Of a DNA stretch of 64,000 nucleotides, positions 39,616 to 49,128 are shown piece by piece. Both the position numbers and the translations under genes were made by a program. A model generated the notes under the pieces. That model was not told where the DNA came from, searched no databases, and was given only the letters and a program-made list of their open reading frames with translations. The stretch covers positions 248,001-312,000 of the forward strand of contig NZ_QWBU01000001.1 in assembly GCF_003432075.1 (NCBI RefSeq), in the 5' to 3' direction. Each line of letters begins with the position of its first letter. Within the stretch, counting starts at the first letter, position 1. The DNA comes from Shinella sp. WSJ-2. Lineage in GTDB: Bacteria; Pseudomonadota; Alphaproteobacteria; Rhizobiales; Rhizobiaceae.

Positions 39616-40479
39616 TTACTCGCCGCCACCCAGCGAATGGACAAAGACCGCGAGCTGTTTGACGGCGGGGTCACCGAGGCGGGGAAGCCAGGCAGGCATG
39701 ACGCCGTGTTTGGGCGAACGGACCTGCGCGGCGATGGCCGCTTCGCCCTCGCCCTTCAGCCAGATGGCATCGGCAAGATCGGGCGCGCCCATCTCGCGGT
39801 TGCCCTTGGCATCCTCGCCATGGCAGGCGGCGCAATTGTCGGCGAAGACCTGTTTGCCGGGCTCGACGAGGGCGACATCCGACGGCTTACCGGTCAGGCT
39901 GACGACATAGGCGGCGACCCGCTTGATCTGGTCAGGCTCGAGGATTTCGCCGAAGGCCGGCATTTCCGAGGTGCGGGTCTCATCATCGCCAGGATGGCGG
40001 ATGCCGTGGGCGATGGTCTGGTAGATATCCTCCACCGTGCCGCCCCAGACCCAGTCGTCGTCGTTGAGGTTCGGGAAACCCGGACCGCCCGCCGCGCCCG
40101 AGCCATGGCACTGCGCACAGTTGACCTTGAAGGCCGAGGCCCCGCCCGAGACGGCGAACTGCGAGAGCTGAGGATCGGCCAGGATCTCCTGCAACGAGGA
40201 TTTTGCGATGCGGTCGGTGAAGGCCGACTGCGCCTGCTTGGCCTCGGCGAGTTCCGTCGCGATATCGGCACGACTCGACCAGCCGAGCATGCCCTTCGTG
40301 GTGTCCGAGATCAGCGGCCAGGCCGGAAAGGCGATGGTGTAGCCGATGGCCCAGAGGATCGTCATGTAGAACGTCCAGACCCACCAGCGCGGCATCGGGT
40401 TGTTCAGTTCGCGGATGCCGTCCCATTCGTGGCCGGTGGTTTCGACGCCCGAGATTTCGTCAATGTGTTTCTCGGCCAT
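39616..40479 (-). CDS. fixP: Cytochrome cbb3 oxidase dihaem subunit FixP/CcoP
   Basis: The 287-residue protein has a cytoplasmic N-terminus with HEWDGIRELNNPMPRWWVWT, one membrane helix (about residues 35-55) and two c-type haem sites (CAQCH at 121-125 and CAACH at 216-220). It passes electrons from the bc1 complex to FixO and FixN. AAGGAGG before ATG 40479 overlaps the end of fixQ. It is last in fixNOQP and ends at a terminator. Confidence 0.97.
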   Translation of the reverse strand: MAEKHIDEISGVETTGHEWDGIRELNNPMPRWWVWTFYMTILWAIGYTIAFPAWPLISDTTKGMLGWSSRADIATELAEAKQAQSAFTDRIAKSSLQEILADPQLSQFAVSGGASAFKVNCAQCHGSGAAGGPGFPNLNDDDWVWGGTVEDIYQTIAHGIRHPGDDETRTSEMPAFGEILEPDQIKRVAAYVVSLTGKPSDVALVEPGKQVFADNCAACHGEDAKGNREMGAPDLADAIWLKGEGEAAIAAQVRSPKHGVMPAWLPRLGDPAVKQLAVFVHSLGGGE

Positions 40480-40481
40480 GA

Positions 40482-40634
40482 TCAGTCCTCCTTGAGGGGG
40501 ATTTCAGCGGCCCGTTCGGCGGCCTTGCGGCCACCGGGGCGAAGGGTGAAGACGACGACGGCGAGGAAAAACAGCGTCATGCCGAGAAGGCCCCAGCTGT
40601 CGGCAAAGTGGCGCATGGCGGTATAGGTTTCCAT
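40482..40634 (-). CDS. fixQ: Cytochrome cbb3 oxidase small subunit FixQ/CcoQ
   Basis: This 50-residue protein reads METYTAMRHFADSWGLLGMT followed by the hydrophobic LFFLAVVVFTLRPGGRKAAE. It is a single membrane helix with the typical CcoQ layout. It stabilises the interaction of FixP with the core oxidase. It lies between fixO (11-base gap) and fixP (two-base gap) in the operon and is short enough to be missed by automated length cut-offs. Confidence 0.95.
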   Translation of the reverse strand: METYTAMRHFADSWGLLGMTLFFLAVVVFTLRPGGRKAAERAAEIPLKED

Positions 40635-40645
40635 GAGCGGCCTCC

Positions 40646-41377
40646 TCAGCGATAACCGGCGGCATCGTCATAGGTGGAGAAGTCCACAAGCGTGCCGAGC
40701 ATTTGCAGGTAGGCGACGAGCGCGTCCATTTCGGTGAGCTTCGTCGGGTCGCCGTCGAAATCGCCGAGCTTGGCCTTCGGGTAACGGCCCTCGATACCTG
40801 ACGTATCGGCATTCGGATCGGCCTGCGCCTTCATGTCGGCCTCGGCGTTTTCGAGCATCTCGTCGGTATAGGGCACACCGACGGCGCGGTTGGCCGACAG
40901 ATGCATCGAGACGTTCTTCACCTCGAGCGGCGTCTCCTTGAGAAAGGCGTAGCTCGGCATCACCGATTCCGGCACGACCGAGCGCGGCTCGACCAGGTGT
41001 TGGACATGCCACTCGTTCGAGTAGCGGTCGCCGACGCGGGCGAGATCCGGCCCCGTGCGCTTCGAACCCCACTGGAACGGATGGTCGTACATCGACTCCG
41101 CCGCCAGCGAATAATGCCCGTAGCGCTCCACCTCGTCGCGGAACGGCCGGATCATCTGGCTATGACAGACGTAGCAGCCCTCGCGGACATAGATGTCGCG
41201 GCCCGCCAGTTCGAGTGGCGAATAAGGCCGCATACCCTCCACCTTCTCGATGGTATTTTCGAGGTAGAACAGCGGGGCGATCTCGACGATGCCGCCGATG
41301 GTGACGACCAGAAGCGAGCCGACGAGGAGAAGCGTCGCGTTGCGTTCGAGGATCGCGTGTTTGTCAAGAATGGACAT
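40646..41377 (-). CDS. fixO: Cytochrome cbb3 oxidase monohaem subunit FixO/CcoO
   Basis: The 243-residue protein has an N-terminal membrane anchor (residues 14-32, [20 protein letters not shown]) and a periplasmic cytochrome c domain with CYVCH at residues 68-72. The methionine and surrounding [20 protein letters not shown] are typical of FixO. It relays electrons to the FixN catalytic subunit. It is second in fixNOQP, 11 bases after fixN. Confidence 0.97.
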   Translation of the reverse strand: MSILDKHAILERNATLLLVGSLLVVTIGGIVEIAPLFYLENTIEKVEGMRPYSPLELAGRDIYVREGCYVCHSQMIRPFRDEVERYGHYSLAAESMYDHPFQWGSKRTGPDLARVGDRYSNEWHVQHLVEPRSVVPESVMPSYAFLKETPLEVKNVSMHLSANRAVGVPYTDEMLENAEADMKAQADPNADTSGIEGRYPKAKLGDFDGDPTKLTEMDALVAYLQMLGTLVDFSTYDDAAGYR

Positions 41378-41388
41378 GGTGTCCCCTC

Positions 41389-43011
41389 CTATTCGGCCGG
41401 CTGGAGCGCGGGTGCGGCACCCGGGATCGGGGCTTCGTCACGCTGGTAGCCGAGGATTGTCATGGTCACGTTGTAGGCCATGATGAGCGCCCCCAAGAGG
41501 AACAGCCCGCCGCCGACGGCACGCAGTACGTAATAGGGGAACATCGCAGCGACGGTTTCGGCGAACGAATAGACCAGGAAGCCCTGCTCGTCGTATTCAC
41601 GCCACATCAGACCCTGCTGGATGCCGGCGACCCACATGACGGCCGCATAGACGACGATACCGAGGGTCGCGAGCCAGAAGTGCCAGTTGACCATGCGGAT
41701 CGAGTAGAGCCGCTCGCGTTTCCAGAGCTTCGGAACGAGGAAGTAGATCGCGCCGAAGGTGATGAGGCCGTTCCAGCCAAGGGCACCCGAGTGAACGTGG
41801 CCGATGGTCCAGTCCGTATAGTGGCTGAGCGAATTGACCGACTTGATCGACATCATCGGTCCTTCGAAGGTCGCCATGCCGTAGAAGGCGATGGCCATGA
41901 CCATCATGCGCACGATCGGATCGGTGCGGATCTTGTCCCAGGCGCCCGAGAGCGTCATCAGGCCGTTGATCATTCCACCCCACGAGGGCATCCAGAGCAT
42001 GATCGAGAAAACCATGCCGAGCGTCTGCGCCCAGTCGGGCAGCGCCGTGTAGTGCAGGTGGTGCGGGCCGGCCCAGATATACATGAAGATCAGCGCCCAG
42101 AAGTGGATGATCGACAGGCGGTAGGAATAGACCGGGCGGTTCACCTGCTTGGGCACGAAATAGTACATCATGCCCAGGAAGCCAGCCGTCAGGAAGAAGC
42201 CCACGGCATTGTGGCCGTACCACCATTGGGTCAGCGCATCCTGGACGCCCGAGAAGGCCGAGTAGCTTTTGACGCCGAGGAACGAGACCGGGACGGCCAG
42301 GTTGTTGACGATGTGCAGCATGGCCACCGTCACGATGAACGACAGGAAGAACCAGTTCGCCACATAGATGTGCGGTTCCTTGCGGGTCATGATCGTGCCA
42401 AGGAAGGCGATGAGATAGGCGACCCACACGACGGTAAGCCACAGGTCGACATACCATTCGGGCTCGGCATATTCCCTGCCCTGCGTAATGCCGAGCAGAT
42501 AGCCGGTGGCGGCCATGACGATGAAGAGCTGGTAGCCCCAGAACACGAACCAGCCGAGATTGCCGCCGAACAGGCGGGCGCGCGAGGTGCGCTGCACGAC
42601 ATAGAACGAGGTGGCAATCAGCGCATTGCCGCCGAAGGCGAAGATGACCGCCGAGGTGTGCAGCGGCCGCGTGCGGCCGAAATTCAGCCAGGGCTCGATG
42701 TTGAGATCGGGAAAAGCCAGCTGGAGCGCGATGACCACGCCGACCAGAAAGCCGACGACGCCCCAGAACACCGTGGCGATGACGCCGTATTTGATGACGT
42801 CGTCGAAATAGCCTTCGTCCCCGGAGGATGATGCGACGGCGACGGCGGGCGCGAAGGAAACGCGCCGCACCATCACGAGCGTGCTGGCCAGCAGCACGAA
42901 GAAGAGGACCCACATATGGGCCTCGAAGAGCTTGTCCTGCGCAAAGGCCGCGCCGAGCAGCGCAAGGAACGCGCCGACCGCCAGGACAATCGTTTCTGTC
43001 ATGTATTTCAC
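41389..43011 (-). CDS. fixN: Cytochrome cbb3 oxidase catalytic subunit FixN/CcoN
   Basis: FixN holds haem b, haem b3 and CuB and reduces oxygen with very high affinity. About twelve membrane helices are visible, with ligands in [40 protein letters not shown] and [19 protein letters not shown], and later histidines in [14 protein letters not shown]. The start is set at GTG 43011, giving a 540-residue protein and the N-terminus normal for rhizobial FixN; ATG 43002, three codons later, is the alternative. A consensus anaerobox is centred about 110 bases upstream. Confidence 0.97.
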   Translation of the reverse strand: MKYMTETIVLAVGAFLALLGAAFAQDKLFEAHMWVLFFVLLASTLVMVRRVSFAPAVAVASSSGDEGYFDDVIKYGVIATVFWGVVGFLVGVVIALQLAFPDLNIEPWLNFGRTRPLHTSAVIFAFGGNALIATSFYVVQRTSRARLFGGNLGWFVFWGYQLFIVMAATGYLLGITQGREYAEPEWYVDLWLTVVWVAYLIAFLGTIMTRKEPHIYVANWFFLSFIVTVAMLHIVNNLAVPVSFLGVKSYSAFSGVQDALTQWWYGHNAVGFFLTAGFLGMMYYFVPKQVNRPVYSYRLSIIHFWALIFMYIWAGPHHLHYTALPDWAQTLGMVFSIMLWMPSWGGMINGLMTLSGAWDKIRTDPIVRMMVMAIAFYGMATFEGPMMSIKSVNSLSHYTDWTIGHVHSGALGWNGLITFGAIYFLVPKLWKRERLYSIRMVNWHFWLATLGIVVYAAVMWVAGIQQGLMWREYDEQGFLVYSFAETVAAMFPYYVLRAVGGGLFLLGALIMAYNVTMTILGYQRDEAPIPGAAPALQPAE

Positions 43012-43113
43012 GTTGGCATCCCCCAACTCGTCAAGGTCCCGCGTCGGCCGGCTCCCGAGCGGAATCGGCCTTTGCGCTCGGTTGAGCCTTCGCAGATGCG
43101 CGCGGAAGCATCC

Positions 43114-43127
43114 TTGATGTGGATCAA
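43114..43127. promoter_or_regulatory. Anaerobox between fixN and the hemerythrin gene
   Basis: TTGATGTGGATCAA is a perfect TTGAT-N4-ATCAA FNR-type site. It lies 103 bases from the fixN start and 95 bases from the divergent hemerythrin start, so it could serve either or both promoters. Confidence 0.93.
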
Positions 43128-43221
43128 GGCGGAGGAAGGAAGCCGGCGGCATCAAAGGACAGGTTGACGCAGCCGCGCGTCGTCGAAAGGCCGCGGCCCT
43201 CCCCCAACGAGGGAAAACAAG

Positions 43222-43704
43222 ATGACGGATTACAACGGTATTGCCCGGCTGCTTTCGGATCGCCCGACGGATGCCGCTTCGCTCGACTGGCTGAAAAAAG
43301 CCCATGACGCGCAATTGACGCTCTGCGCGGCGCTCGAGGAGATCGCCGACAGCCTGCCGGCCAACATCAACCGGCAGAAATGCATGTATGCCGCCAAGTC
43401 ACTGATTCCGCTGGTAAACGGCGTGCATCGCTATGAAGAGGAAACCGTCTTTCCGTTGCTGGAACGGCAAGCATCCGACAACAATGAGCTCGCCTCCTCC
43501 ATCGCCCGGCTGAAGTTCGAGCATGTCGAGGATGAATGTTTTGCGGAAGAGCTGACCGACACGCTGACACGGCTCGGCAGCGGCGACGGCACGGTAAACG
43601 CAGAAGCCGCGGGCTATATGCTCCGCGGCTTCTTCGAATCGATCCGGCGTCACATCGCCTTCGAACAGCAGTTCATGCTGCGCGCAGACCGGCTGGCGTC
43701 ATAG
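43222..43704 (+). CDS. Hemerythrin-like (HHE) domain protein
   Basis: This 160-residue four-helix protein has histidine/carboxylate pairs spaced as in HHE domains: H28, H69 with E73, H101 with E105, and H144 with E148. These would bind a non-haem diiron centre. Such proteins bind O2 or NO, or serve in iron-sulfur repair. It is divergent from fixN and shares the perfect anaerobox, so oxygen control is likely, and an O2-sensing, O2-delivery or NO-protection role beside the cbb3 oxidase is plausible. A true ScdA/RIC assignment is not supported because the N-terminal DUF542 is absent. Confidence 0.85.
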   Translation: MTDYNGIARLLSDRPTDAASLDWLKKAHDAQLTLCAALEEIADSLPANINRQKCMYAAKSLIPLVNGVHRYEEETVFPLLERQASDNNELASSIARLKFEHVEDECFAEELTDTLTRLGSGDGTVNAEAAGYMLRGFFESIRRHIAFEQQFMLRADRLAS

Positions 43705-43707
43705 TGC

Positions 43708-44418
43708 TCACGCCGCGATTGGCCCTCGTGTTTCAAGCACGTCCTGCAAGACGAGGATGGCACCCAGCACGTTTCCGGCGGCCGACATGCACGGCGTCAT
43801 GCGGCAGCGCGTGATCGCCGAACCCCTTCGCGGCGACAGATAATCGTATTCGACAATCTCGCCGGCAAAGCAGCGGTCTAGATGTCGCTTCACGCGCCCC
43901 TCGAAGCGCTGAATGCCGATAAATTCTACGACGTGGCGGCCGACGAGATCGATCGGTTTCTCACTGAAACTGCTCGCATTCAGCGGGTTAGAGTAGAGGT
44001 AACGGTAATCTGTCGTGATGACCGCCACGCGGTCGGGCAGACTGTCGAGGATCGCCTCGTTGATGAGGCCATCCTCCATCACGCGCGGCGACATGACGGG
44101 GCGGCCGGTGTCGGGCAATTCCACGCGAAAAGGTCGCGCGGCCTCTTCAGTGCCGAAATAGCGATCCAGCAGAATTTTGAAATTGTGTGCCTGCCGGAGC
44201 ACGCAGGCCTTGTCCTCCGCCTCTTCGCGAAGAAGATCCACCACGAACTGGAACTGGATCTTGAGCTCGGAAGCGTCTGTCGCCTCCTTGTGCAGTACGG
44301 CTGCCAGAGCCGGTTCGATTTCCCTGTCCAGCATGGAAATGAGTCTCTCATTCCCAGTCTTTATTGCATGCTGGAGTTGCGAATACTTAAACCAGAACAA
44401 CTCTACAAGAGCTTTCAA
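43708..44418 (-). CDS. PAS-domain protein without output domain
   Basis: The 236-residue protein has an N-terminal helical region (QHAIKTGNERLISMLDREIE) and a C-terminal PAS domain. The PAS domain runs from about residue 120 (AILDSLPDRVAVITTDYRYL, then LVGRHVVEFIGIQRFEGRVK) to GNVLGAILVLQDV. No kinase, GGDEF or DNA-binding domain follows, so it would signal through partners or act as a ligand sensor. The start is TTG 44418 with GGGAG six bases upstream; an overlapping ATG is followed by an immediate stop. It converges on the hemerythrin gene, the stops being three bases apart. Partner unknown. Confidence 0.78.
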   Translation of the reverse strand: MKALVELFWFKYSQLQHAIKTGNERLISMLDREIEPALAAVLHKEATDASELKIQFQFVVDLLREEAEDKACVLRQAHNFKILLDRYFGTEEAARPFRVELPDTGRPVMSPRVMEDGLINEAILDSLPDRVAVITTDYRYLYSNPLNASSFSEKPIDLVGRHVVEFIGIQRFEGRVKRHLDRCFAGEIVEYDYLSPRRGSAITRCRMTPCMSAAGNVLGAILVLQDVLETRGPIAA

Positions 44419-44629
44419 TTCATGCTCCCTGAATTGCTGAAATCTACAGCAATTTGATCACTTACATTATTCAATCTGTCCGGAAATAAGATACGATTTT
44501 GATCGTCACCCCTCTGAATCCCGCTGTCCAAAGCGCTTACATTAGCGAAATGGTAACAGCGCGGGGGAGGATGTCAAACCCATATTTGATAAAATTACGT
44601 GTTTCGCAAATAATGAACACGTTCAAAAA

Positions 44630-44660
44630 TGAGTGCAAAGAAAAAAATCATAAGCACTCA
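44630..44660 (-). terminator. Terminator-like hairpin at the end of lpxXL
   Basis: On the minus strand TGAGTGC and GCACTCA enclose a 17-base loop that itself has a T-run, followed by TTTTTG. The stem overlaps the lpxXL stop codon. The stem is modest, so efficiency is uncertain. Confidence 0.5.
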
Positions 44661-45593
44661 AGTAATAAGGGTGCGCTTGATGTTCCAGCGGTCATGATAC
44701 CAGAGCCACTGGCCTGGATATTCACGCACCCACTGCTCGACCTTGTCATTCAGCATCTGCGCGGTCGCCTCGACATCTACGGCGCCGTTTTCCTTGCGCG
44801 GGATGTCCATTGCCGGTTCCAGCTCCAGCCGATAGCGATTGCCCGGCAGGCGGATACAGCGCGCCGGATAGACCTCGCAATTGAACTGACGCACCAGCTT
44901 GGCCAGCAGCGGATTGGTCTGCACGTCGCGCCCGAAGAATTTCGTCGGCAGGCCCTTGGTGAATTTCTGGTCGACAAGCACGCCCACCGGCCCACCGGCA
45001 TCGAGCTTGCGCGCCAGCGTGAAGGAGGATCCGGCATGCGACGGCACGAGATGCCCCATGCGGGCCCGGCGAAATTCGAAAACCTTGTCGGCGACATAAG
45101 GATTGTTCGGTGGGCGGAACAGCACCGTCACATCCAGCCCGAAGGCCGCGCCGGCCACCGGCAGCAGCTCGAAATTGCCGCTATGGGCGGTGAAGACGAT
45201 GAAGGGGCGCGGATTGTCGCGCAGATCCACGAAAAGCGGGATGCCGGACACCTCGATGCGGCCCGGCGTCGTCCTTTCCGGATCGAAGTCGAACAACTTG
45301 TCGAGGAAGACATATTCGGCGGCCAGCCGGCCCATATTGCCCCAGGCGTCGAGCGCGATCGCCTCGATCTCGGCCTCGGATTTTTCCGGGAAGGCATTGC
45401 GCAGATTGGTCAGCGTCAGCTTGTGCCGGCTCGTCTTCGGGCCGATCCAGCGCACGAGGCGGTCGGCGAAGTTAATCGCTCCGTCCGCGGGAAACAGTTT
45501 GAGAAGATTGAGCAGGCCGAAGGCGAACTGCGCCACCAGCCAGTCCTTGGTGTTGCGCAGCGCCAGGACGAGGCGTGTGACGAGCATCTTCAT
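44658..45593 (-). CDS. lpxXL: Lipid A very-long-chain fatty acid acyltransferase LpxXL
   Basis: The 311-residue protein belongs to the HtrB/LpxL lauroyl-acyltransferase family. FTAHSGNFELLPVAGAAFGL carries the catalytic His and Glu, and VLVDQKFTKGLPTKFFGRDV the second conserved block. A hydrophobic N-terminus anchors it to the inner membrane. LpxXL transfers the 27-hydroxyoctacosanoyl chain from AcpXL to lipid A in rhizobia. It is last in the acpXL-fabZ-fabF2-fabF1-adh-lpxXL cluster, four bases after the dehydrogenase gene, which fixes this identity over ordinary LpxL. Confidence 0.93.
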   Translation of the reverse strand: MKMLVTRLVLALRNTKDWLVAQFAFGLLNLLKLFPADGAINFADRLVRWIGPKTSRHKLTLTNLRNAFPEKSEAEIEAIALDAWGNMGRLAAEYVFLDKLFDFDPERTTPGRIEVSGIPLFVDLRDNPRPFIVFTAHSGNFELLPVAGAAFGLDVTVLFRPPNNPYVADKVFEFRRARMGHLVPSHAGSSFTLARKLDAGGPVGVLVDQKFTKGLPTKFFGRDVQTNPLLAKLVRQFNCEVYPARCIRLPGNRYRLELEPAMDIPRKENGAVDVEATAQMLNDKVEQWVREYPGQWLWYHDRWNIKRTLIT

Positions 45594-45597
45594 CGGA

Positions 45598-46626
45598 TCA
45601 ATCCAGTCTGAGGACGATCTTGCCGAAGATCTGGCGCGATTCCATGCGCTCGAGTGCGGTTGCGATGCCGTCGAAAGTCACTTCCGTATCGATGACCGGA
45701 TGCACGAGGCCCTGCGCCATCTTCTGCATGGCATCCGCCATGTTCTCCATACGGCAGCCGAAGGAGCCAAGCAGCTTGAGCTGCTGCTGGAACAGCATCA
45801 TCAGGTTCATGTCGGTGGAAACGCCCGAGGTGGAGCCGCAGGTGACGAGGCGGCCCCCGCGCTTCATGCAGAGCATGGAGCCCGCCCAGGTGTCCTTGCC
45901 GACATGTTCGAAGACGACGTCCACGCCCTTTTTCTTGGTCAGCTTGCGCACGACGCCTTCAAAGCGGTCTTCGCGGTAGTTGATGACGTGGTCGGCACCC
46001 AGCGCCTTGGCCTTCTCGATCTTGTCATTCGAACCGACGGTGGTGATGACAGTGCAGCCGATCTTCTTGGCAAGCTGGATCGCTGCCGTGCCGATGCCCG
46101 AACCACCGGCATGGACAAGGATCGTCTCGCCCGGCTGAAGCTTGGCGTTGTCGAACAGCATATGTTCGACTGTGCCGAAGGTGACGGGCGCAAGCGCCGC
46201 GCCGACCGCATCGACGCCGGGCGGTGCCGGGACGAGCAGGCGGGCAGGAAGGTTCACCTTCTCCTGCGCGAAGCCATCGAGATGGAAGCCATGCACGCCG
46301 CCGACATGTTCGCAGAGATTGTCGCGCTTCTCGCGGCAGGGCTTGCAGAGACCGCAGGTCCGCGCGCCGTAGATCGAGACGAGTTGGCCGGGCAGCACGC
46401 TGCAGACGCCCGGACCGAGTGTTTCGACGACGCCGGCGGCTTCCGCACCGATGACCAGCGGCATCTTGCGCTTGGCGAACGCCATGCCGCGCCAGCCCCA
46501 GACGTCGATATGGTTGAGGGCGACGGCCTTGACGCGCAATGTCACTTCACCCGGGCCGGGGGCCTCGGGTTCCGGGATATCGGTCAGTTCGAGCTTGCGG
46601 TCGTCGAGAAGCTGGAGGGCACGCAT
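45598..46626 (-). CDS. Zinc-type alcohol dehydrogenase of the AcpXL cluster
   Basis: This 342-residue medium-chain dehydrogenase has the catalytic-zinc region around LVIGAEAAGVVETLGPG, structural-zinc cysteines in CGLCKPCREKRDNLC and the nucleotide-binding loop HAGGSGIGTAAIQLAKK. The same gene (named adh2XL in Ensifer) stands at this place in rhizobial VLCFA clusters; by context it may be the enoyl reductase or another redox step in elongating or oxidising the C28 chain. Its exact reaction is not settled as far as I know. It is 13 bases after fabF1XL. Confidence 0.9.
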   Translation of the reverse strand: MRALQLLDDRKLELTDIPEPEAPGPGEVTLRVKAVALNHIDVWGWRGMAFAKRKMPLVIGAEAAGVVETLGPGVCSVLPGQLVSIYGARTCGLCKPCREKRDNLCEHVGGVHGFHLDGFAQEKVNLPARLLVPAPPGVDAVGAALAPVTFGTVEHMLFDNAKLQPGETILVHAGGSGIGTAAIQLAKKIGCTVITTVGSNDKIEKAKALGADHVINYREDRFEGVVRKLTKKKGVDVVFEHVGKDTWAGSMLCMKRGGRLVTCGSTSGVSTDMNLMMLFQQQLKLLGSFGCRMENMADAMQKMAQGLVHPVIDTEVTFDGIATALERMESRQIFGKIVLRLD

Positions 46627-46639
46627 TGTCTTATTCCTA

Positions 46640-47926
46640 TCAGGCCGGCTCGGCCGTCATCACGAGGCTGGCGTTCTGGCCGCCGAAGCCGAAGGAGTTG
46701 GAGAGAACCGCCGAAACCTGCTTGTCGCGCTTCACGTTCGGTACGACGTCCAGCTGGATCGTCGGGTCGGGGTTCGTGTAGTTGATCGTCGGCGGAAGCG
46801 TCCCGGTCAGCATGGTCTGGATCGAGAATACCGCCTCGACCGCGCCGGCCGCCGTCAGCGTATGGCCGATCATCGACTTGTTGGACGAGACTGCAATGCT
46901 GGCGAGCTTGTCGCCGAAGACGGTCGACATGGAGAGATACTCCATCTTGTCGTTCTCCGGCGTCGAAGTTCCGTGGGCATTGATGTAGCCGATGCTGCTC
47001 TCGTCGATGCCGGCATCTTCCAGCGCCGCGCGGATCGTCGCGATGGCCGGGCCGCCATCCGGCGAGGAGCGCGTGCGGTGGAAATGGTCGGCCTTCTCGC
47101 CGCAGCCCTTGAGGATGCCGAGCACCTTGGCGCCGCGGGCAATGGCCGATTCCAGCGATTCCAGCACGAGCGTCGCGGCACCCTCGGCAATGACGAAGCC
47201 GTCGCGGTCCTTGCTGAACGGCTTGGAGGCCTTGGTCGGCGGGTCGTTCTGGGTGGAGAGTGCGGAGAGCAGCGCAAAGCGGATGAGCGCTTCGGCCGTC
47301 ACCGAACCGTCGGTGCCGACGGTCAGCGCGCGATCGGTCCGACCCTGGCGGATCGCCTCAACGCCGAGCTGGATGGCCGTCGCGCCCGAGGCGCAGGCGG
47401 TCGACAGCGTGACCGGCAGGCCGCGCGTGCCATAGCGGTCGGAAAGGCGCTCGGAGATCGAGCCGAAGGCCCAGGCTTCGTGCAGCGCTGGTTCCGGCTT
47501 GTCGCGCAGAACGGCGAGGAAGCGGTCATAGGCATCGCCCGGACGCTGCGACGGCGGCGCGCGATCAGCGAGTTCGAAACGCTCGCGCCAGTCAGGCTCG
47601 ATCGGCGGGGCGGCAAGAAACAGCGGGCCGCCGAAGTCGCCGGAGAGACCGGCCTGCGCCAGCGCCTCGTCCGTCGTCTCGCGCGCATAGGCGTAGGAGC
47701 GTTCGACCGGATTTTCGGTGGGAACGGTGATGAAATCGACCGTGCCGGAAATGCGCGTGTTCAGCCCATCGACCGGGAAGCGGGTGATGCCGTGGATGCC
47801 GGAGACGCCGCCCGTCAGCGCGGTCCAGTTGTCCTTGAGACCCTGCCCGAGCGAGGTGACGACGCCCATGCCGGTGACGGCGACGATGGGGCGACCCAGA
47901 TGATCCCTGTAAGCGGCGTTCGTCAT
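46640..47926 (-). CDS. fabF1XL: Beta-ketoacyl-ACP synthase FabF1XL (active)
   Basis: The 428-residue condensing enzyme has the complete KAS II triad: Cys in TLSTACASGATAIQLG, His in NAHGTSTPENDKME and His in SSNKSMIGHTLTAAG. It would elongate acyl-AcpXL with malonyl units toward the C28 chain. It is tandem with the triad-lacking partner encoded at 47937-49127, with ten bases between, and the two may pair as an active/inactive heterodimer. The start is ATG 47926. Confidence 0.93.
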   Translation of the reverse strand: MTNAAYRDHLGRPIVAVTGMGVVTSLGQGLKDNWTALTGGVSGIHGITRFPVDGLNTRISGTVDFITVPTENPVERSYAYARETTDEALAQAGLSGDFGGPLFLAAPPIEPDWRERFELADRAPPSQRPGDAYDRFLAVLRDKPEPALHEAWAFGSISERLSDRYGTRGLPVTLSTACASGATAIQLGVEAIRQGRTDRALTVGTDGSVTAEALIRFALLSALSTQNDPPTKASKPFSKDRDGFVIAEGAATLVLESLESAIARGAKVLGILKGCGEKADHFHRTRSSPDGGPAIATIRAALEDAGIDESSIGYINAHGTSTPENDKMEYLSMSTVFGDKLASIAVSSNKSMIGHTLTAAGAVEAVFSIQTMLTGTLPPTINYTNPDPTIQLDVVPNVKRDKQVSAVLSNSFGFGGQNASLVMTAEPA

Positions 47927-47936
47927 GGCCGGACCC

Positions 47937-49127
47937 TCACTTCTCTGCGCTAAGAATTGCGACGCCCTCGCCGCGCGAATGGCCGACCGTCGTGACGACC
48001 GCCTTCCTGGCGGCTGCCGCCATGGCAGTCTCGGCCGTCGCATCGAACGGGGCGACTTTAACGCCGGCACCCAGCGTCAGCGCGGCTAGCGCAAGGCCCA
48101 GCGGGAACTGCGCTTCGAGCGCCTGCCCCGTCACGGCACTATAGCCGCGCACCGCACTGCCGGCAAAACGCTGACCGAGCCATGCCTTTTCACGCGCCGT
48201 CGTCTCATGCGCGCCCGAGGCGCCGGAGAACACGACGGTTCCCTCAGCATCCGCACTCTCGGCGAGACGATCTAGGCGGGCTTCCAGACGGCCTTCGTCG
48301 CGCGAGCCACGGTCGCCGCCGATGGCGTCGATCGTCGCATAGATGCGCGCGCCGCGGGCTTGCGCATGTTCGCGGGATTCAAGGATGAGGAAGGCCGAGG
48401 CCGACCCCGTAATGATGCCACCGCCGGCCTTTTCGTCACGCGACCAGAGCGGCGTCCAGCCACCGGTCGCATGGGCGCCGATGGCTTCATAAAGCAGAAT
48501 GACATCCTGCCGCTCGGCCACCAGCGCGCTGCCGACAAGCGTATGCGTCGACTGGCCGGCGCGAATGCGGTGGAAAGCGGTCTCGACGGCGCTGATACCG
48601 GCGGCTTCCTCACCCATGAAGGTGCGCGAGGAGCCGGTGACCTTGTGCACGATGGAAATGTTGCCGGCGAGCAGGTTGGAGAGCTGGGCCAGGAAGAGTG
48701 TAGGCCTGAGTTCCGTCGTCAGCTTCTCGTTGAGCAGGCGTTCGCGGTCGTTGCGCTTCAGGCCCTCGTCTACGATCAGCGAGTCGACCGCGATGTCGCG
48801 CTCGCCACCACCTGCCGCCACGATCATGTCCATGGTGCCGCAGGCTTCGGCATCGTCCTTGAAGCCGGCATCGTCGAGCGCAAGGCCCGCGGTGAAGACG
48901 CCGAGGCGCTGCCAATTTTCCATCTGGCGCTGGTCGCCGCGCTTGGCGATCTGCTGGTTCCAGTCGATTTCCGGCATCGGATGCACCGGATAGGGGGCGA
49001 AACGCTCCGTATCGATCTTGGTCTCCGGCGCCGCCGCGCCACCGAGGATCGCCACATGCGCCTCGGCCCCGACACCCTGACAGGTGACGATGCCGACGCC
49101 GGTGATCACCACATCGTTGTTGGCCAT
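47937..49127 (-). CDS. fabF2XL: Beta-ketoacyl synthase-like protein FabF2XL lacking the catalytic triad
   Basis: This 396-residue protein has the KAS fold (VVITGVGIVTCQGVGAEAHV at the start). The nucleophile position reads TGSSRTFMGEEAAG, with no Cys, and the second active-site His region reads SAVTGQALEAQFPLG with Gln. It thus resembles the chain-length factor of polyketide synthases. By analogy it would partner the active FabF1XL and set the chain length; this is inference. It lies directly between fabZXL (one-base gap) and fabF1XL. Start ATG 49127. Confidence 0.9.
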   Translation of the reverse strand: MANNDVVITGVGIVTCQGVGAEAHVAILGGAAAPETKIDTERFAPYPVHPMPEIDWNQQIAKRGDQRQMENWQRLGVFTAGLALDDAGFKDDAEACGTMDMIVAAGGGERDIAVDSLIVDEGLKRNDRERLLNEKLTTELRPTLFLAQLSNLLAGNISIVHKVTGSSRTFMGEEAAGISAVETAFHRIRAGQSTHTLVGSALVAERQDVILLYEAIGAHATGGWTPLWSRDEKAGGGIITGSASAFLILESREHAQARGARIYATIDAIGGDRGSRDEGRLEARLDRLAESADAEGTVVFSGASGAHETTAREKAWLGQRFAGSAVRGYSAVTGQALEAQFPLGLALAALTLGAGVKVAPFDATAETAMAAAARKAVVTTVGHSRGEGVAILSAEK

Positions 49128-49128
49128 A

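Noticed and set aside
44419-44657. AT-rich gap upstream of the PAS gene as a possible small gene or anaerobox site
   Set aside because: No frame has a ribosome site or reasonable length; TTTTGATCGTCA near 44495 lacks the second half of an FNR dyad.
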